The notes under the pieces were generated by a model. It saw only the letters and a list, made by a program, of their open reading frames with translations, ran no database searches and was not told the origin of the DNA. The position numbers and the translations under genes are program-made. From the NCBI RefSeq assembly GCF_016864375.1, contig NZ_CP069354.1, positions 3,321,501 to 3,385,500 of the forward strand: a stretch of 64,000 nucleotides of DNA. The letters run 5' to 3'. Positions 1-10,263 of the stretch are shown one piece after another (the first letter of the stretch is position 1; each line of letters opens with the position of its first letter). The stretch comes from Microvirga sp. VF16 (lineage in GTDB: Bacteria > Pseudomonadota > Alphaproteobacteria > Rhizobiales > Beijerinckiaceae).

Positions 1-6
1 GAAGTC

Positions 7-1602
7 ATGATTCGTGTCGTCGTCAGCTTGATATCCCTGGTGTTCGTGGGATTCTGCGGCTGCAATTCCGCCCTCGCGCATGCAGCCCTGATCGAGTCCC
101 ATCCCTATGACGGTGCCATTGTCGAACTCGCGCCATCGAGCGTTCGGCTGCGCTTCAATGAACCCGTGTCGCCTTTGGCCATCAGTCTGACCGACGCTAA
201 AGGGAACGTGCACCGCGGTCTGGCGTCCTCTGCGCACAACGAAGTGCTTGAGGTCGCGATGCCTTCCGACCTGCCTCAGGGCAGTCAAATCCTAAGCTAC
301 CGTGTGACTTCAGGCGATGGTCACCCCATCGGCGGATTGATCGTGTTCTCGATCGGCGTCTCAACCAAATCGGGTCTCACTCCCGAGATGGAAGGCAGTG
401 TGGGAGTGCACCGCACCCTTTGGCTGACGCGGATGGCTTTGTATTTGGGACTGTTCGTCGGCGCGGGAGGTGTGTTCTTCCAGGCTTGGCTGGCTCCGAT
501 CTCGACAAGCGGAAGGAAGCGTGTGCTTGCTGGCCTCCTTGTCATGGGCCTCCTTGCTGCCATCACGTCGTTGGGCCTTCACGGGCTCGATGTATTGGGG
601 CTGCCTCTAGCAGGCCTGAGAGCATATGCCGGGTGGGCTGCCGGATGGCAGACATCTTTCGGGTCAACAGTGGCGGCCGGAATGACAGCCCTCTTCATCG
701 CATGGATTGGCCTGCACGGATCCACAAGATGGCGGCGGGCATGCAGTCTTGCGGCCATGATCGGAGTCGGTCTGTCCCTGACATTGAGCGGTCACGCTAG
801 CACGGCGGCCCCGCAATGGCTGACACGTTCCGCCGTCTTTCTCCATTCGGTCGGCGTGGCCTATTGGGTCGGCGCCTTGATCCCTTTGCTCTGGACAGTC
901 CGACAGGCGAATGCGCAGGCCCTTGCCGCTGTCCGTCGGTTCTCGATCGGCGCCGTCGTTGCGGTCGCAATCCTGACGCTGGCCGGTCTCCTGCTGGCCG
1001 CAATCCAGGTGGCCGATCCCGCGAACCTGACGAGTTCCGCCTACGGGCGCGTTCTGATCGCCAAGACGCTGATCGTTGCAGCGCTCATCGGTCTGGCTGC
1101 TCTGAACCGCCTTCGGCTCACGCCCACATTGGTTGTCCCAAGCAACTCCGGCGGCGCATGGCTCGTTCGTTCTATCGCGACCGAAATCGTCCTGGTATTT
1201 GCTGTGCTGGCGCTGGTCGGCCTTTGGCGGTTCACGCCACCGCCGCGGGCGGTGGCGGTCGCCTCAGAGACAACCGCATCAGCCAGCACTCATCTCCATT
1301 CACCGCGCCTCATGGCACAGGTGACGCTCTCTCCTGGACGGGCAGGAGCCGTGCAGGCGAGGATCGTCATTGCTTCCGGAAACGCCGAAAAAATCGCGCC
1401 CAAGGAAGTGTCCCTGATCTTGATGAAACCGGATGACGGGATCGAACCGATCAAACGTCGGGCCCGCAAGGCAGAGCACGATGGATGGGAGATCGATGCC
1501 TTGGTTCTGGCCCCAGCGGGCGTTTGGCAAACCAAGGTGGAGATCCTCATAGACGACTTCGAAAAGGCAAGCCTCGAGGGAAAGATCGTGGTTAGGCCGT
1601 AG
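7..1602 (+). CDS. CopC-CopD fusion, copper resistance/uptake protein
   Basis: A 531-residue protein with a signal peptide (about residues 1-25) ending in ALAHAA, so the mature protein begins at or near a conserved His, as in periplasmic CopC. Residues about 25-120 form the CopC beta-domain, including the metal-site segment GDGHPIGG. Residues about 135-410 are a series of hydrophobic helices matching CopD, and a soluble tail of about 110 residues follows. CopC binds copper in the periplasm and CopD moves it across the inner membrane. It converges with the ferritin-like gene only 13 bp away. It lies just before the nos cluster, whose NosZ needs many copper atoms, so a role in copper supply is plausible but inferred. 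The start is the first ATG in the window and fits the signal peptide. Confidence 0.88.
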   Translation: MIRVVVSLISLVFVGFCGCNSALAHAALIESHPYDGAIVELAPSSVRLRFNEPVSPLAISLTDAKGNVHRGLASSAHNEVLEVAMPSDLPQGSQILSYRVTSGDGHPIGGLIVFSIGVSTKSGLTPEMEGSVGVHRTLWLTRMALYLGLFVGAGGVFFQAWLAPISTSGRKRVLAGLLVMGLLAAITSLGLHGLDVLGLPLAGLRAYAGWAAGWQTSFGSTVAAGMTALFIAWIGLHGSTRWRRACSLAAMIGVGLSLTLSGHASTAAPQWLTRSAVFLHSVGVAYWVGALIPLLWTVRQANAQALAAVRRFSIGAVVAVAILTLAGLLLAAIQVADPANLTSSAYGRVLIAKTLIVAALIGLAALNRLRLTPTLVVPSNSGGAWLVRSIATEIVLVFAVLALVGLWRFTPPPRAVAVASETTASASTHLHSPRLMAQVTLSPGRAGAVQARIVIASGNAEKIAPKEVSLILMKPDDGIEPIKRRARKAEHDGWEIDALVLAPAGVWQTKVEILIDDFEKASLEGKIVVRP

Positions 1603-1615
1603 TAAGCGGTAGCAC

Positions 1616-2503
1616 TCAACCCTCACCCCGCCGCAGTTCCGGGAGATCGGCCCGCAACCAAGCTAAGCGAATGATGGCGCGTCCAGCCAGTGCCTGCACC
1701 CGCGCCAGCGCTTCCTCGTTCCGCAGGGCGTCGCCGGCTTCGAGGTAGAGGTCGGTGAGAAGCTCGGCCAAGGACACAGGATCGTCCGGAGGAGTCCCTC
1801 GGCCCAGGTTCCCTGGCAGAGCAATGGGAAATTGATCAAGCTCCTGCGCATGACGCCTTGCCTCGTCGGCGAAGCCCTTAACGCGCGCGCTGTCCTGAGG
1901 GGCTACTCTGGTCGCGAGAGGGGCGAGCAGATCGGCGAGGTGCCGCTCCAGAGCGGCGAGGTCTTTCCCAGTTGTCCCGTCTGCGGGACCGGCTCTCAAT
2001 TTCCTGCGCTCGGCATGGAAGGCGTTCCGGCGCTCCCGCCGCAGGATCGACACATGCCCCAGCTCCTCATGGGCCATGGCCTCCGCCGCATCCTGGATCT
2101 CGGGTGCCTCCGCATGGGCGGCGACATAGCTCCAAAAGGCAAAGGCGCGCTCCTCGTTGCGCACCGCCATCGAGAGCGCCCGATAGGCGCTCAGCAGCTT
2201 GGGATCGGTCGTCGCGACGCCTTCATCGTCGAAAGCTTCCGGAAGCTTCCAACGAATTGCGGTCGGATCGGGATTTTGCCCCTTGGCGCTCTGCGACCAA
2301 GCGGCAACGCTATCGAGATGCCCCTGTTCATCTGCCGACAGTCGCTCAAACACTTCTGCCAGTGATGGATTGCCTTCCAGGCGCATTCGCACAGCAATCT
2401 CCGCATAACGCGTCGCAGCCTCATGCTCCATGGCGGAGGCGATGGCGAAAAGCTCCTCCAAGGACTTCACGGCACCTGACGGTTCAGCTTTCAACAGCGA
2501 CAT
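1616..2503 (-). CDS. Ferritin-like / rubrerythrin-type diiron protein
   Basis: This 295-residue protein shows two helical stretches with diiron-type spacing. The first is EELFAIASAMEHEAATRYAE followed by ADEQGHLDSV. The second, NEERAFAFWSYV followed by AMAHEELGHVSILRRER, has the E...ExxH pattern of the ferritin-like superfamily. The C-terminal third is also helical and has no recognised motif. No rubredoxin CxxC domain is visible, so it is not a classical rubrerythrin. Members of this superfamily store iron or reduce peroxide; the substrate here is unknown. It is transcribed away from nosR and may share the 223-bp intergenic region with it. Confidence 0.75.
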   Translation of the reverse strand: MSLLKAEPSGAVKSLEELFAIASAMEHEAATRYAEIAVRMRLEGNPSLAEVFERLSADEQGHLDSVAAWSQSAKGQNPDPTAIRWKLPEAFDDEGVATTDPKLLSAYRALSMAVRNEERAFAFWSYVAAHAEAPEIQDAAEAMAHEELGHVSILRRERRNAFHAERRKLRAGPADGTTGKDLAALERHLADLLAPLATRVAPQDSARVKGFADEARRHAQELDQFPIALPGNLGRGTPPDDPVSLAELLTDLYLEAGDALRNEEALARVQALAGRAIIRLAWLRADLPELRRGEG

Positions 2504-2567
2504 CGCGATCTCCGACGTAAATTGTGGCGCATACGAGACAGGTTAGACGCATCCGCATAGGGGTGAC

Positions 2568-2581
2568 TTGCGCCAGATCAA
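2568..2581. promoter_or_regulatory. Candidate Crp/Fnr-type box upstream of nosR
   Basis: TTGCGCCAGATCAA fits the TTG-N8-CAA framework of the Crp/Fnr superfamily. It sits between the divergent ferritin-like gene and nosR, 146 bp before the nosR GTG. Its left half-site TTGCG recurs in the motifs at 13160 and 17089. Binding is inferred. Confidence 0.45.
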
Positions 2582-2726
2582 AGACCTTCCCGCTCGCATG
2601 GCCCATAAAGTGCCTTGGGTTCATTGGCCACGTTTCAAGAACCCCGGGAAGATCAAGCTGCGACTGCCTGGACATTCCAACTCAGGCGCGACCGACATCT
2701 TCCCGAGTTGAATCACATGCTCCACC

Positions 2727-5153
2727 GTGGACGGTCCCCTGTTGGAAAGAGAACGCATCCCGCAACCTAGACGGCGCACTTGCCTGAGCTCCGTACACTC
2801 GATCTGCGGTGCGCTGATCCTCGGAATGCTTTTCCTGCTGCTAGCAGGCGCAGGCCCGGTTCTCGCTGCAGGGCGAATGGAAGAATTCCTACCCAAGGCT
2901 CAGCCTGCCGAGTTCTTCCCCGGTGCCGACCGCTTCGGAGCGCCCCAAGGGGATCCGCCGCTCGTTCCTGTCCATCAGGGAGACCGCCTGCTCGGCTATG
3001 TCTACCTGAACACCGATTTCACCGGCTCCACCGGCTATTCCGGCAAGCCGATCAACCTTCTGGTTGGGATCAATCCAAACGGCGTCATCACCGGAATCAA
3101 GCTGGTCGACCATAAGGAGCCCATCGTTCTCGTCGGCATTCCCGAGCGCCGGATCGTCGCCGCGGTGAACACGCTCGTCGGCAAGGACATGAAGCCCGTC
3201 GCGACCGGAGCCGAGCGGCCGCCTCAGGTCGACATTGTCAGCGGCGCCACCGTGACTGTCCTTGTCATGGGCGACAGTGTCGTGCGCTCGGCCGTGCGCC
3301 TCATCCGCAGCGGCCGCCTCGGTGCGGGAGGTGCTGCCGCAGGAACGGCCGCCCCTGCCTCGACGGCCGTGAGAACGCTCGATCTGTCGCAGAGCGAAAT
3401 CCGCGACTGGCAGACTCTCCTGGGCGACGGTTCGGTCCGCCGCCTGTCGCTGACCGTTGGCGAGGTCAACGATGCCTATGCCAAGGCCGGCAACCAGGAG
3501 GCTGCAGCCAACGCGGAGACGGCCGATCCGGCCGACATCTTCATCGACCTCTATGTCGCACCCGTGAGCGTTCCCACCATCGGGCGCAGCCTGCTCGGGG
3601 AGACGGGCTATGAGCAGCTCAAGGCAAGGCTCAAGCCGGACCAGCAGGCCATCGTCGTGGCGGGCGAAGGAGCTTACTCGTTCAAGGGCTCAGGCTATGT
3701 CCGCGGCGGCATCTTCGACCGCATCGAATTGCTTCAAGAGGGCCAGAGCACCCGCTTCCGCGACCGCAACCACACCCGCCTCGGCGACCTTGCTGCGGAG
3801 GGGGCTCCGCCTCTGCGCGAAATCGCGTTGTTCATCGTGCCCGAGGACTTCAAGCTCGATCTCACCGAGCCGTGGCAACTGCAACTGCTCGTGCAGCGCA
3901 ATGTCGGCGCGCGCGACAAGGCCTTCCTGACCTACAACCTCGAATACACACTGCCGGATCAGTATCTCCGGATAGAGCAACCCCTGCCGCCCGTCGCGCA
4001 GGCTCCTGCTCAAGTTCCGGCTCAGGCCCAGGTGCAAGGGCAACCAAGCGCACCCGCCCCTGCTGCCCCATCGACCGAACCATCGCTGAACGACGCCAAC
4101 GCGCTGGCCGCGGGAGAGGTAGAGGAGCCGCTCTGGCTCAAGATCTGGAAGACCAACACCGTCTCCATCGGCATCACTGCCGTGGCGCTTCTGGTCCTCA
4201 CGGGCATCTTCTTCTTCCAGGACGCCCTGGTGCGGCGTCCCAAGGTCTATGTCTGGGTGCGCCGCGCCTATCTCACCTTCACGCTCATCTGGCTCGGCTG
4301 GTACGCCAATGCCCAGCTCTCGGTGGTGAACGTCCTGACCTTCACCAATTCGCTCATCACGGGCTTCAACTGGGAATTCTTCCTCGCCGCTCCGCTGATC
4401 TTCGTCCTGTGGGCGGCGGTTGCGGCAGCGCTGCTGTTCTGGGGACGGGGCCCTTTCTGCGGCTGGCTCTGCCCGTTCGGTGCGCTCCAGGAATTGACCA
4501 ACAACATCGCCCAATGGCTCAAGGTGCCTCAGATCACGGTGCCATGGGGGCTGCATGAGCGTCTGTGGCCGATCAAATACGTCATCTTCCTCGGCCTATT
4601 CGGCCTCTCGCTCTACAACATCGCGCTCGCCGAGGTCTTCGCGGAGGTCGAGCCGTTCAAGACTTCCATCATCCTGAAGTTCGTCCGCGACTGGCCCTTC
4701 GTCATCTATGCCCTGACGCTGCTTTCGATCGGCCTGTTCATCGAGCGCTTCTTCTGCCGCTACCTCTGCCCCCTCGGCGCGGCGCTGGCGATCCCCGGCA
4801 AGATCCGGATGTTCGAATGGCTCAAGCGCTGGCCTGAATGCGGCTCGCCATGCCAGCGCTGCGCCAAGGAATGTCCGGTGCAATCGATCCACCCGGAGGG
4901 CTTCATCAACGTCAACGAGTGCATCTACTGCATGCATTGCCAGGAGCTGTACCACGACGACCATCGCTGCCCGCACATGATCCAGGTGCGTCTCAAGCGT
5001 GAGAAGCGCGAAGCGCTTTCGTCCCCGTCCATGCGCCAAAGCAAAGATGGCGGCACAGGCCCCGCTAAACCCATCATTACCCATAAGGGCAAGGTAGTCG
5101 GAACGCCCACGGATGCGCCGACCACGGCCGATGTCCCGACCACCGCTTCATGA
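2727..5153 (+). CDS. nosR: NosR, membrane flavo-iron-sulfur protein for N2O reduction
   Basis: At 808 residues this has the NosR layout. An N-terminal membrane segment precedes a periplasmic FMN-binding domain, which carries the flavinylation motif SGATVT near residue 172. After a Pro/Ala/Gln-rich linker (about 420-450) come transmembrane helices with two CxxxCP motifs, [11 protein letters not shown] and [11 protein letters not shown] ferredoxin-like cytoplasmic tail has Cys runs [12 protein letters not shown] and CIYCMHC. NosR passes electrons towards NosZ and is needed for nos expression and maturation. ApbE (nosX, below) would attach the FMN. The start given is a GTG; a TTG 15 bp downstream is also possible. 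The stop overlaps an ATG of the nosZ frame. Confidence 0.96.
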   Translation: MDGPLLERERIPQPRRRTCLSSVHSICGALILGMLFLLLAGAGPVLAAGRMEEFLPKAQPAEFFPGADRFGAPQGDPPLVPVHQGDRLLGYVYLNTDFTGSTGYSGKPINLLVGINPNGVITGIKLVDHKEPIVLVGIPERRIVAAVNTLVGKDMKPVATGAERPPQVDIVSGATVTVLVMGDSVVRSAVRLIRSGRLGAGGAAAGTAAPASTAVRTLDLSQSEIRDWQTLLGDGSVRRLSLTVGEVNDAYAKAGNQEAAANAETADPADIFIDLYVAPVSVPTIGRSLLGETGYEQLKARLKPDQQAIVVAGEGAYSFKGSGYVRGGIFDRIELLQEGQSTRFRDRNHTRLGDLAAEGAPPLREIALFIVPEDFKLDLTEPWQLQLLVQRNVGARDKAFLTYNLEYTLPDQYLRIEQPLPPVAQAPAQVPAQAQVQGQPSAPAPAAPSTEPSLNDANALAAGEVEEPLWLKIWKTNTVSIGITAVALLVLTGIFFFQDALVRRPKVYVWVRRAYLTFTLIWLGWYANAQLSVVNVLTFTNSLITGFNWEFFLAAPLIFVLWAAVAAALLFWGRGPFCGWLCPFGALQELTNNIAQWLKVPQITVPWGLHERLWPIKYVIFLGLFGLSLYNIALAEVFAEVEPFKTSIILKFVRDWPFVIYALTLLSIGLFIERFFCRYLCPLGAALAIPGKIRMFEWLKRWPECGSPCQRCAKECPVQSIHPEGFINVNECIYCMHCQELYHDDHRCPHMIQVRLKREKREALSSPSMRQSKDGGTGPAKPIITHKGKVVGTPTDAPTTADVPTTAS

Positions 5154-5158
5154 GCAAG

Positions 5159-5165
5159 AAGGAGG
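5159..5165 (+). promoter_or_regulatory. Shine-Dalgarno that decides the nosZ start
   Basis: AAGGAGG ends 5 bases before the GTG at 5171. The in-frame ATG at 5150 overlaps the nosR stop and lies upstream of this site, so the GTG is the better start. Confidence 0.7.
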
Positions 5166-5170
5166 CTCAC

Positions 5171-7120
5171 GTGTCACAGGAAGAAAAGAAGAATGGTTTC
5201 AGTCGCCGTCAGATGCTCGGAACGACCGCCGCCGCGGCCGCGGCGGGAGCCGCCGGTGTGGCGGGGGGCGTTTCCCTGAAGGATGCAGGCGTAATCACGC
5301 CGGCCGAAGCGCAGACGCGCCCGGCCACGCCGGCCGCACGGCCCGCCACCGCGGCCAAATATGAGGTCAAGCCTGGCGAACTCGACGAGTACTACGTGTT
5401 CTTCTCCAGCGGCCAGACCGGCGAGGTCCGCATCGTCGGTCTCCCATCGATGCGCGAACTGATGCGCATTCCGGTGTTCAATCGCGACAGTGCCACCGGC
5501 TGGGGCCAGACGAATGAAAGCCTCAAGATCCTTACCGAAGGATTGACGCCGCAGAACCGCGAGTTCCTGAAGGACCGCGGCGGCATCTACATGAACGGCG
5601 ATCTCCACCATCCGCATCCGTCCTTCACCGAGGGCACCTACGACGGGCGCTACCTCTTCGCCAATGACAAGTCCAACACCCGCGTCTGCCGCATCCGCCT
5701 CGATGTGATGAAGTGCGACAAGATCGTTCAGTTGCCGAACCAGTCCACCGTGCACGGTCTGCGCGTGCAGAAGTACCCGAAGACAGGTTACGTGTTCTGC
5801 AACGGCGAGGATCGGGTGCCGATCCCGAACGACGGCAAGATCCTCGACGACCCGAAGCAGTACACCTCGATGTTCACCGCCGTCGACGGCGAGACCATGA
5901 AGATCGCTTGGCAGATCAAGGTCGACGGCAACCTCGACAACGTCGATGCCGACTACCAGGGCAAGTACGCCTGGTCGACCTGCTACAACTCCGAGGAAGG
6001 CGTCACGCTGGCCGAGATGATGGCCAAGGAGCAGGACTGGGTCGTCATCTTCAACCTCAAGCGCATCGAAGAGGCGGTGAAGGCCGGCAAGGCCGAAATG
6101 ATCAATGGCGTACCCGTCCTCGACGGCAAAAAGGGTTCTCCGTACACCCGCTACATCCCGGTGGCCAACAGCCCGCACGGCATCAACACCGCTCCGGACG
6201 GCATCCACTTCGTCGCCAACGGCAAGCTGTCTCCCACCGTCACAGTCTTCGACGCACGCAAGCTCGACGACCTGTTCGACGACAAGATTCAGCCGCGCGA
6301 CGTGGTCGTCGCCGAGCCGGAGCTCGGCCTCGGACCGTTGCACACCGCTTATGACGGCAAGGGCAATGCCTACACGACGCTGTTCCTCGACAGTCAGGTG
6401 TGCAAATGGAACATCGACCTGGCGAAGCGCGCCTACAAGGGAGAGAAGGTCAATCCGGTTCTTCAGAAGCTCGACGTCCACTATCAGCCGGGCCACAACC
6501 ACACCTCCATGGGGCAGACCAAGGAGGCGGACGGCAAATGGCTGATCTCGCTGAACAAGTTCTCGAAAGACAGGTTCCTGAACGTCGGCCCGCTCAAGCC
6601 CGAGAACGATCAGCTCATCGACATCTCAGGCGACCAGATGGTGATCGTGCATGACGGCCCAAGTTTCGCCGAACCGCACGATGCCACCATCGTACATCGC
6701 TCGAAGATCAACCCACTGCATGTGTGGAAACGCGACGACCCATTCTTCGCCGACGCCGTGCAGGAGGCCAAGGCGGATGGCGTGGATCTCATGGTGGATT
6801 CCAAGGTGATCCGCGATGGCAGCAAGGTGCGGGTCTACATGACCTCGGCCGCACCGGCGTTCGGTCTCGAGAGCTTCCAGGTGAAACAGAACGACGAAGT
6901 CACTGTCTACGTCACCAACGTCGATGACGTCGAGGACCTGACCCACGGGTTCTGTATCGTCAACTATGGCATCAACATGGAGGTGGCGCCACAGGCGACG
7001 GCATCTGTCACGTTCACGGCCTCGAAGCCCGGCGTGTACTGGTACTACTGCACTTGGTTCTGCCATGCGATGCACATGGAGATGCAGGGCCGCATGCTCG
7101 TCGAGCCACAGGCGACCTGA
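5171..7120 (+). CDS. nosZ: NosZ, nitrous oxide reductase (clade I, Tat-exported)
   Basis: This is the catalytic enzyme reducing N2O to N2 in the periplasm. The N terminus carries a twin-arginine signal ([10 protein letters not shown]), which marks clade I NosZ. The seven-bladed propeller holds the CuZ histidine motifs [33 protein letters not shown] and EPHDA. The C-terminal cupredoxin domain has a complete CuA site, [12 protein letters not shown]. Length (about 649 residues) is normal for the family and every expected ligand motif is present, so the enzyme should be functional. I chose the GTG at 5171 because of the strong ribosome site in front of it. An ATG at 5150 would add seven residues. 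Confidence 0.98.
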   Translation: MSQEEKKNGFSRRQMLGTTAAAAAAGAAGVAGGVSLKDAGVITPAEAQTRPATPAARPATAAKYEVKPGELDEYYVFFSSGQTGEVRIVGLPSMRELMRIPVFNRDSATGWGQTNESLKILTEGLTPQNREFLKDRGGIYMNGDLHHPHPSFTEGTYDGRYLFANDKSNTRVCRIRLDVMKCDKIVQLPNQSTVHGLRVQKYPKTGYVFCNGEDRVPIPNDGKILDDPKQYTSMFTAVDGETMKIAWQIKVDGNLDNVDADYQGKYAWSTCYNSEEGVTLAEMMAKEQDWVVIFNLKRIEEAVKAGKAEMINGVPVLDGKKGSPYTRYIPVANSPHGINTAPDGIHFVANGKLSPTVTVFDARKLDDLFDDKIQPRDVVVAEPELGLGPLHTAYDGKGNAYTTLFLDSQVCKWNIDLAKRAYKGEKVNPVLQKLDVHYQPGHNHTSMGQTKEADGKWLISLNKFSKDRFLNVGPLKPENDQLIDISGDQMVIVHDGPSFAEPHDATIVHRSKINPLHVWKRDDPFFADAVQEAKADGVDLMVDSKVIRDGSKVRVYMTSAAPAFGLESFQVKQNDEVTVYVTNVDDVEDLTHGFCIVNYGINMEVAPQATASVTFTASKPGVYWYYCTWFCHAMHMEMQGRMLVEPQAT

Positions 7121-7124
7121 CATT

Positions 7125-8519
7125 ATGGCAAGCCTTCGTACCATGGTACGCTGGGGATTGGCGGCGATCTTCGCCGCCAGTCTCGTCCTGCCCGCCCGGG
7201 CGGAGCGGATCACGGTCGGCTCGGCCGACAATCCTCAGGAAATCCTCGACCTCGCCGCAGAGGGAGACGTGATCGTCCTCAAGGCGGGTGAGCACCGCGG
7301 CCCCGTTCGCCTCACGCGCAAGGTGACGCTCGAGGGCGAACCGGGCGCGGCCCTCATCGGGCCGGGCAAGGGCAGCGTCGTCACCCTCTCCGCCCCGGAA
7401 GCTGTCGTGCGCGGCCTGACTATCCAAGGCTCTGGCCGAGACCTTGAGAAGATGGATTCCGGCGTCTTCATCGAGAAGTCGGCGGTCGGCGCCCTCGTCG
7501 AGAAGAATCACGTCAAGGGCAATCTCTACGGGATCTACATCCATGGCGCGCGCGATGCCGTCGTACGCGAGAATGAGATCATCGGCATCCAGGCGGGCCG
7601 CATGAACGACGCCGGCAATGGCGTCTCGGTCTGGGATGCGCCGGGCGCGAAGGTTCTCGACAACAGCTTCCGCTTCGGGCGCGATGGCATCTTCTCCGTC
7701 GCCAGCCGGCAAAATGTGTTCAGCGGCAACCGCTTCCGCGACCTGCGCTTTGCCATCCACTACATGTATACCAACGACGGACAGGTGACGAACAACGTGT
7801 CCGTCAATAATACGGTCGGGTATGCGATCATGTACTCGCATCGGCTGAAGGTCAGCGGCAATGTTTCGGATGGCGACCGCGACCGCGGCTTCCTGTTCAA
7901 TTTCGCAAACGGCTCGCAGATCACGGGCAACACTGTGCGTGGCCGCCTCCAGCCGGCTTCGCGCTGGACGTCCGCCGGCCTGCATGACGCCGAAGCGCGC
8001 GAACACGGACTGCCAAAAGAGCGTGAGGCCGAGCCGGCCCTTGCAGCTGGCGACCGTATCGGCCCCGAGAAATGTGTATTCATCTACAACGCCAACCAGA
8101 ACCGGTTCCGCGACAACTGGTTTGAGGGCTGCGAGATCGGCATCCATTTCACTGCCGGTTCCGAGGGCAACGAGATCGCCGGCAACGCCTTCATCAAAAA
8201 CCGCAACCAGGTGAAGTATGTCGGCACCCGCTACCTCGACTGGTCGAAAGGCGGACGCGGCAACTATTGGAGCGACAACCCGGCCTTCGACCTGAACGGC
8301 GACGGCCTGGGCGACAACGCCTATCGTCCGAATGATCTTGTCGACAAGGTGCTCTGGACCGCGCCGCAGGCCAAGGTGCTGATGAACAGTCCTGCCGTGC
8401 AGGTGATCCGCTGGGCGCAGGCGCAGTTCCCAGCGCTGCTACCGGGAGGCCTGGTCGACAGTCATCCTCTCATGGCGCCGCCCGAGCGCCCGAAGCTCGC
8501 CGAAGGAGGCAAACCATGA
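7125..8519 (+). CDS. nosD: NosD, periplasmic copper-site maturation protein
   Basis: NosD is a right-handed beta-helix protein that works with NosF and NosY to deliver sulfur or assemble the CuZ centre. The 464-residue product starts with a signal peptide (GLAAIFAASLVLPARA) and continues with many short beta-helix (CASH-type) repeats containing N-x-F/V/I ladders, such as VLDNSFRFGRDGIF. The ATG at 7125, four bases after the nosZ stop, is preferred; an ATG at 7143 is the alternative. An open frame extends upstream inside nosZ but is not the gene start. The last bases overlap nosF by 4 bp, indicating translational coupling. Confidence 0.95.
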   Translation: MASLRTMVRWGLAAIFAASLVLPARAERITVGSADNPQEILDLAAEGDVIVLKAGEHRGPVRLTRKVTLEGEPGAALIGPGKGSVVTLSAPEAVVRGLTIQGSGRDLEKMDSGVFIEKSAVGALVEKNHVKGNLYGIYIHGARDAVVRENEIIGIQAGRMNDAGNGVSVWDAPGAKVLDNSFRFGRDGIFSVASRQNVFSGNRFRDLRFAIHYMYTNDGQVTNNVSVNNTVGYAIMYSHRLKVSGNVSDGDRDRGFLFNFANGSQITGNTVRGRLQPASRWTSAGLHDAEAREHGLPKEREAEPALAAGDRIGPEKCVFIYNANQNRFRDNWFEGCEIGIHFTAGSEGNEIAGNAFIKNRNQVKYVGTRYLDWSKGGRGNYWSDNPAFDLNGDGLGDNAYRPNDLVDKVLWTAPQAKVLMNSPAVQVIRWAQAQFPALLPGGLVDSHPLMAPPERPKLAEGGKP

Positions 8520-9436
8520 GCGCAACGGTTGCCATCCGTCATGTTGTCAAGCGCTTCGGCCAAGTCGAAGCTGTCCATGATGTCTCCTTCGAGCTGAAGG
8601 AAGGCGAGACGGTGGCTCTCGTCGGCCACAACGGCGCCGGCAAGACCACCCTGATGAAGCTCATGCTGGGCCTGATTCGGCCAACCGAAGGCGGCATCAC
8701 CGTTCTCGGCGACGATCCGGCCGCGGGAGAGTTCGCAGCGCGCCGCAAGCTCGGCTATCTGCCGGAGAACGTCTCGTTCAACGCCGCCCTGACCGGCCAG
8801 GAGACGCTGGCGTTCTACGCGCGCCTCAAGCGGGAACCGGCGAAGTCGGTCACATCGCTCCTCGAGCGGGTCGGACTCACCCATGCTGCCAACCGGCGGG
8901 TCGGCACGTACTCGAAGGGCATGCGCCAGCGTCTCGGGCTCGCGCAGGCGCTTCTGGGCGAACCGCGCGTCCTCCTGCTCGACGAGCCGACCACGGGCCT
9001 CGACCCGGCCCTGCGCCACAGTTTCTACGAGATCGTCGAGGAGCTGCGCGGGCGCGGCGCAACGCTCCTGCTGTCCTCGCATGCCCTGACCGAGCTGGAG
9101 GAACGCGCCGGACGGGTAATCATCATGAACCGCGGGATCAAGGTCGCGGACGGGACCCTCGACGAGCTGCGCCGCATCGCGCGCCTGCCGACCCGCATCC
9201 GGCTGAAAGTCACCGATGCGGGTTTGGCTACCGTGCCGAAATGGCTCGGTCCTGTCGATGCCTGGCGCCGGATCAACGGCCACATGGTCGAGATCGATGC
9301 GGGCCCTGACAGCAAGATCGAAGTATTGCGGCGTGCGACCGATGAAGGCGCTCCCGTCGAGGATCTCGATGTGGTCCCGCCGACTCTCGACGAACTCTAC
9401 GCCCATTTCCTACTCTCGCAGGAGGCCGCGCGATGA
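8516..9436 (+). CDS. nosF: NosF, ABC transporter ATPase for NosZ maturation
   Basis: This is a cytoplasmic ATPase of 306 residues with Walker A GHNGAGKTT (about 37-45), the signature YSKGMRQRLG, and Walker B LLLDEPTTGLDP, followed by a typical H-loop (LLSSHALTE). It pairs with the membrane protein NosY and the periplasmic NosD. Four-base overlaps with nosD and nosY show a tightly coupled operon. Confidence 0.96.
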   Translation: MSATVAIRHVVKRFGQVEAVHDVSFELKEGETVALVGHNGAGKTTLMKLMLGLIRPTEGGITVLGDDPAAGEFAARRKLGYLPENVSFNAALTGQETLAFYARLKREPAKSVTSLLERVGLTHAANRRVGTYSKGMRQRLGLAQALLGEPRVLLLDEPTTGLDPALRHSFYEIVEELRGRGATLLLSSHALTELEERAGRVIIMNRGIKVADGTLDELRRIARLPTRIRLKVTDAGLATVPKWLGPVDAWRRINGHMVEIDAGPDSKIEVLRRATDEGAPVEDLDVVPPTLDELYAHFLLSQEAAR

Positions 9437-10263
9437 GAAACATCCTGATCGTCGCGCGCAAGGAGATCCAGGAGGGCCTGCGCAATCGCTGGGTCCTGGC
9501 GACGACGCTGTTATTGGCAGCGCTTGCTCTCTCGCTCACCTTCCTCGGCAGCGCCCCGACCGGCACCGTCGGGGTGCGGGCGCTTGACGTGGTGATCGTC
9601 AGCCTGTCCAGCCTCACCATCTTCCTGCTGCCGCTGATCGCCCTGCTGATCTCGCACGACGCCATCGTCGGCGAGATGGAACGGGGCACGATGCTGTTGC
9701 TCCTGAGCTACCCGGTGGCGCGCTGGCAGGTGCTGCTCGGCAAGTTCGTGGGCCACCTGTCGATCCTCGCCTTCGCGACGCTGCTCGGCTATGGGGCCGC
9801 CGCGGGCGCACTGGCCGCAACCAGTGAAGCCATCGACTGGGAGAGCTGGACGGCGTTCGCCTCGATGATCGGCTCTTCGATCCTGCTCGGGGCTGCGTTC
9901 ATCGCGGTCGGCTATCTCGTCAGCGCGCTGGTGCGCGAGCGCGGCACCGCCGCCGGCATCGCCATCGGCATCTGGCTCGTGTTCGTGCTGATCTATGACA
10001 TGGCCCTGCTCGGGCTGCTCGTGGTCGACCAGGGACAGGTTCTCTCGGGCGGGCTGCTGAATGCCCTGCTCCTGCTGAATCCGACCGATGCCTACCGCCT
10101 GTTCAACCTGACCGGGTCTGGCAATGTGAGCGCGTTCTCCGGCATGGCCGGGGTCGCCCAGACCACGACGCTGAGCCCGTCCGTCCTCCTCGCCGCGCTT
10201 GCCGCCTGGGCACTTCTGCCGCTCGGGCTCGCGGCGTTCGCCTTCTCCAGGAGAGAACTATGA
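9433..10263 (+). CDS. nosY: NosY, ABC-2 type permease for NosZ maturation
   Basis: A 276-residue integral membrane protein with about six hydrophobic helices. It opens with the ARKEIQEGLRNRW segment typical of ABC-2 permeases that sits before the first helix. It forms the transmembrane part of the NosFY complex. The reading frame overlaps nosF and nosL by 4 bp each. Confidence 0.95.
   Translation: MRNILIVARKEIQEGLRNRWVLATTLLLAALALSLTFLGSAPTGTVGVRALDVVIVSLSSLTIFLLPLIALLISHDAIVGEMERGTMLLLLSYPVARWQVLLGKFVGHLSILAFATLLGYGAAAGALAATSEAIDWESWTAFASMIGSSILLGAAFIAVGYLVSALVRERGTAAGIAIGIWLVFVLIYDMALLGLLVVDQGQVLSGGLLNALLLLNPTDAYRLFNLTGSGNVSAFSGMAGVAQTTTLSPSVLLAALAAWALLPLGLAAFAFSRREL

Noticed and set aside
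5174-6502. 442-codon minus-strand frame inside nosZ
   Set aside because: Antisense shadow of nosZ with no recognisable domain.
6966-7124. Upstream extension of the nosD frame into nosZ
   Set aside because: The signal peptide begins after 7125; the extension is a shadow of the NosZ CuA domain.
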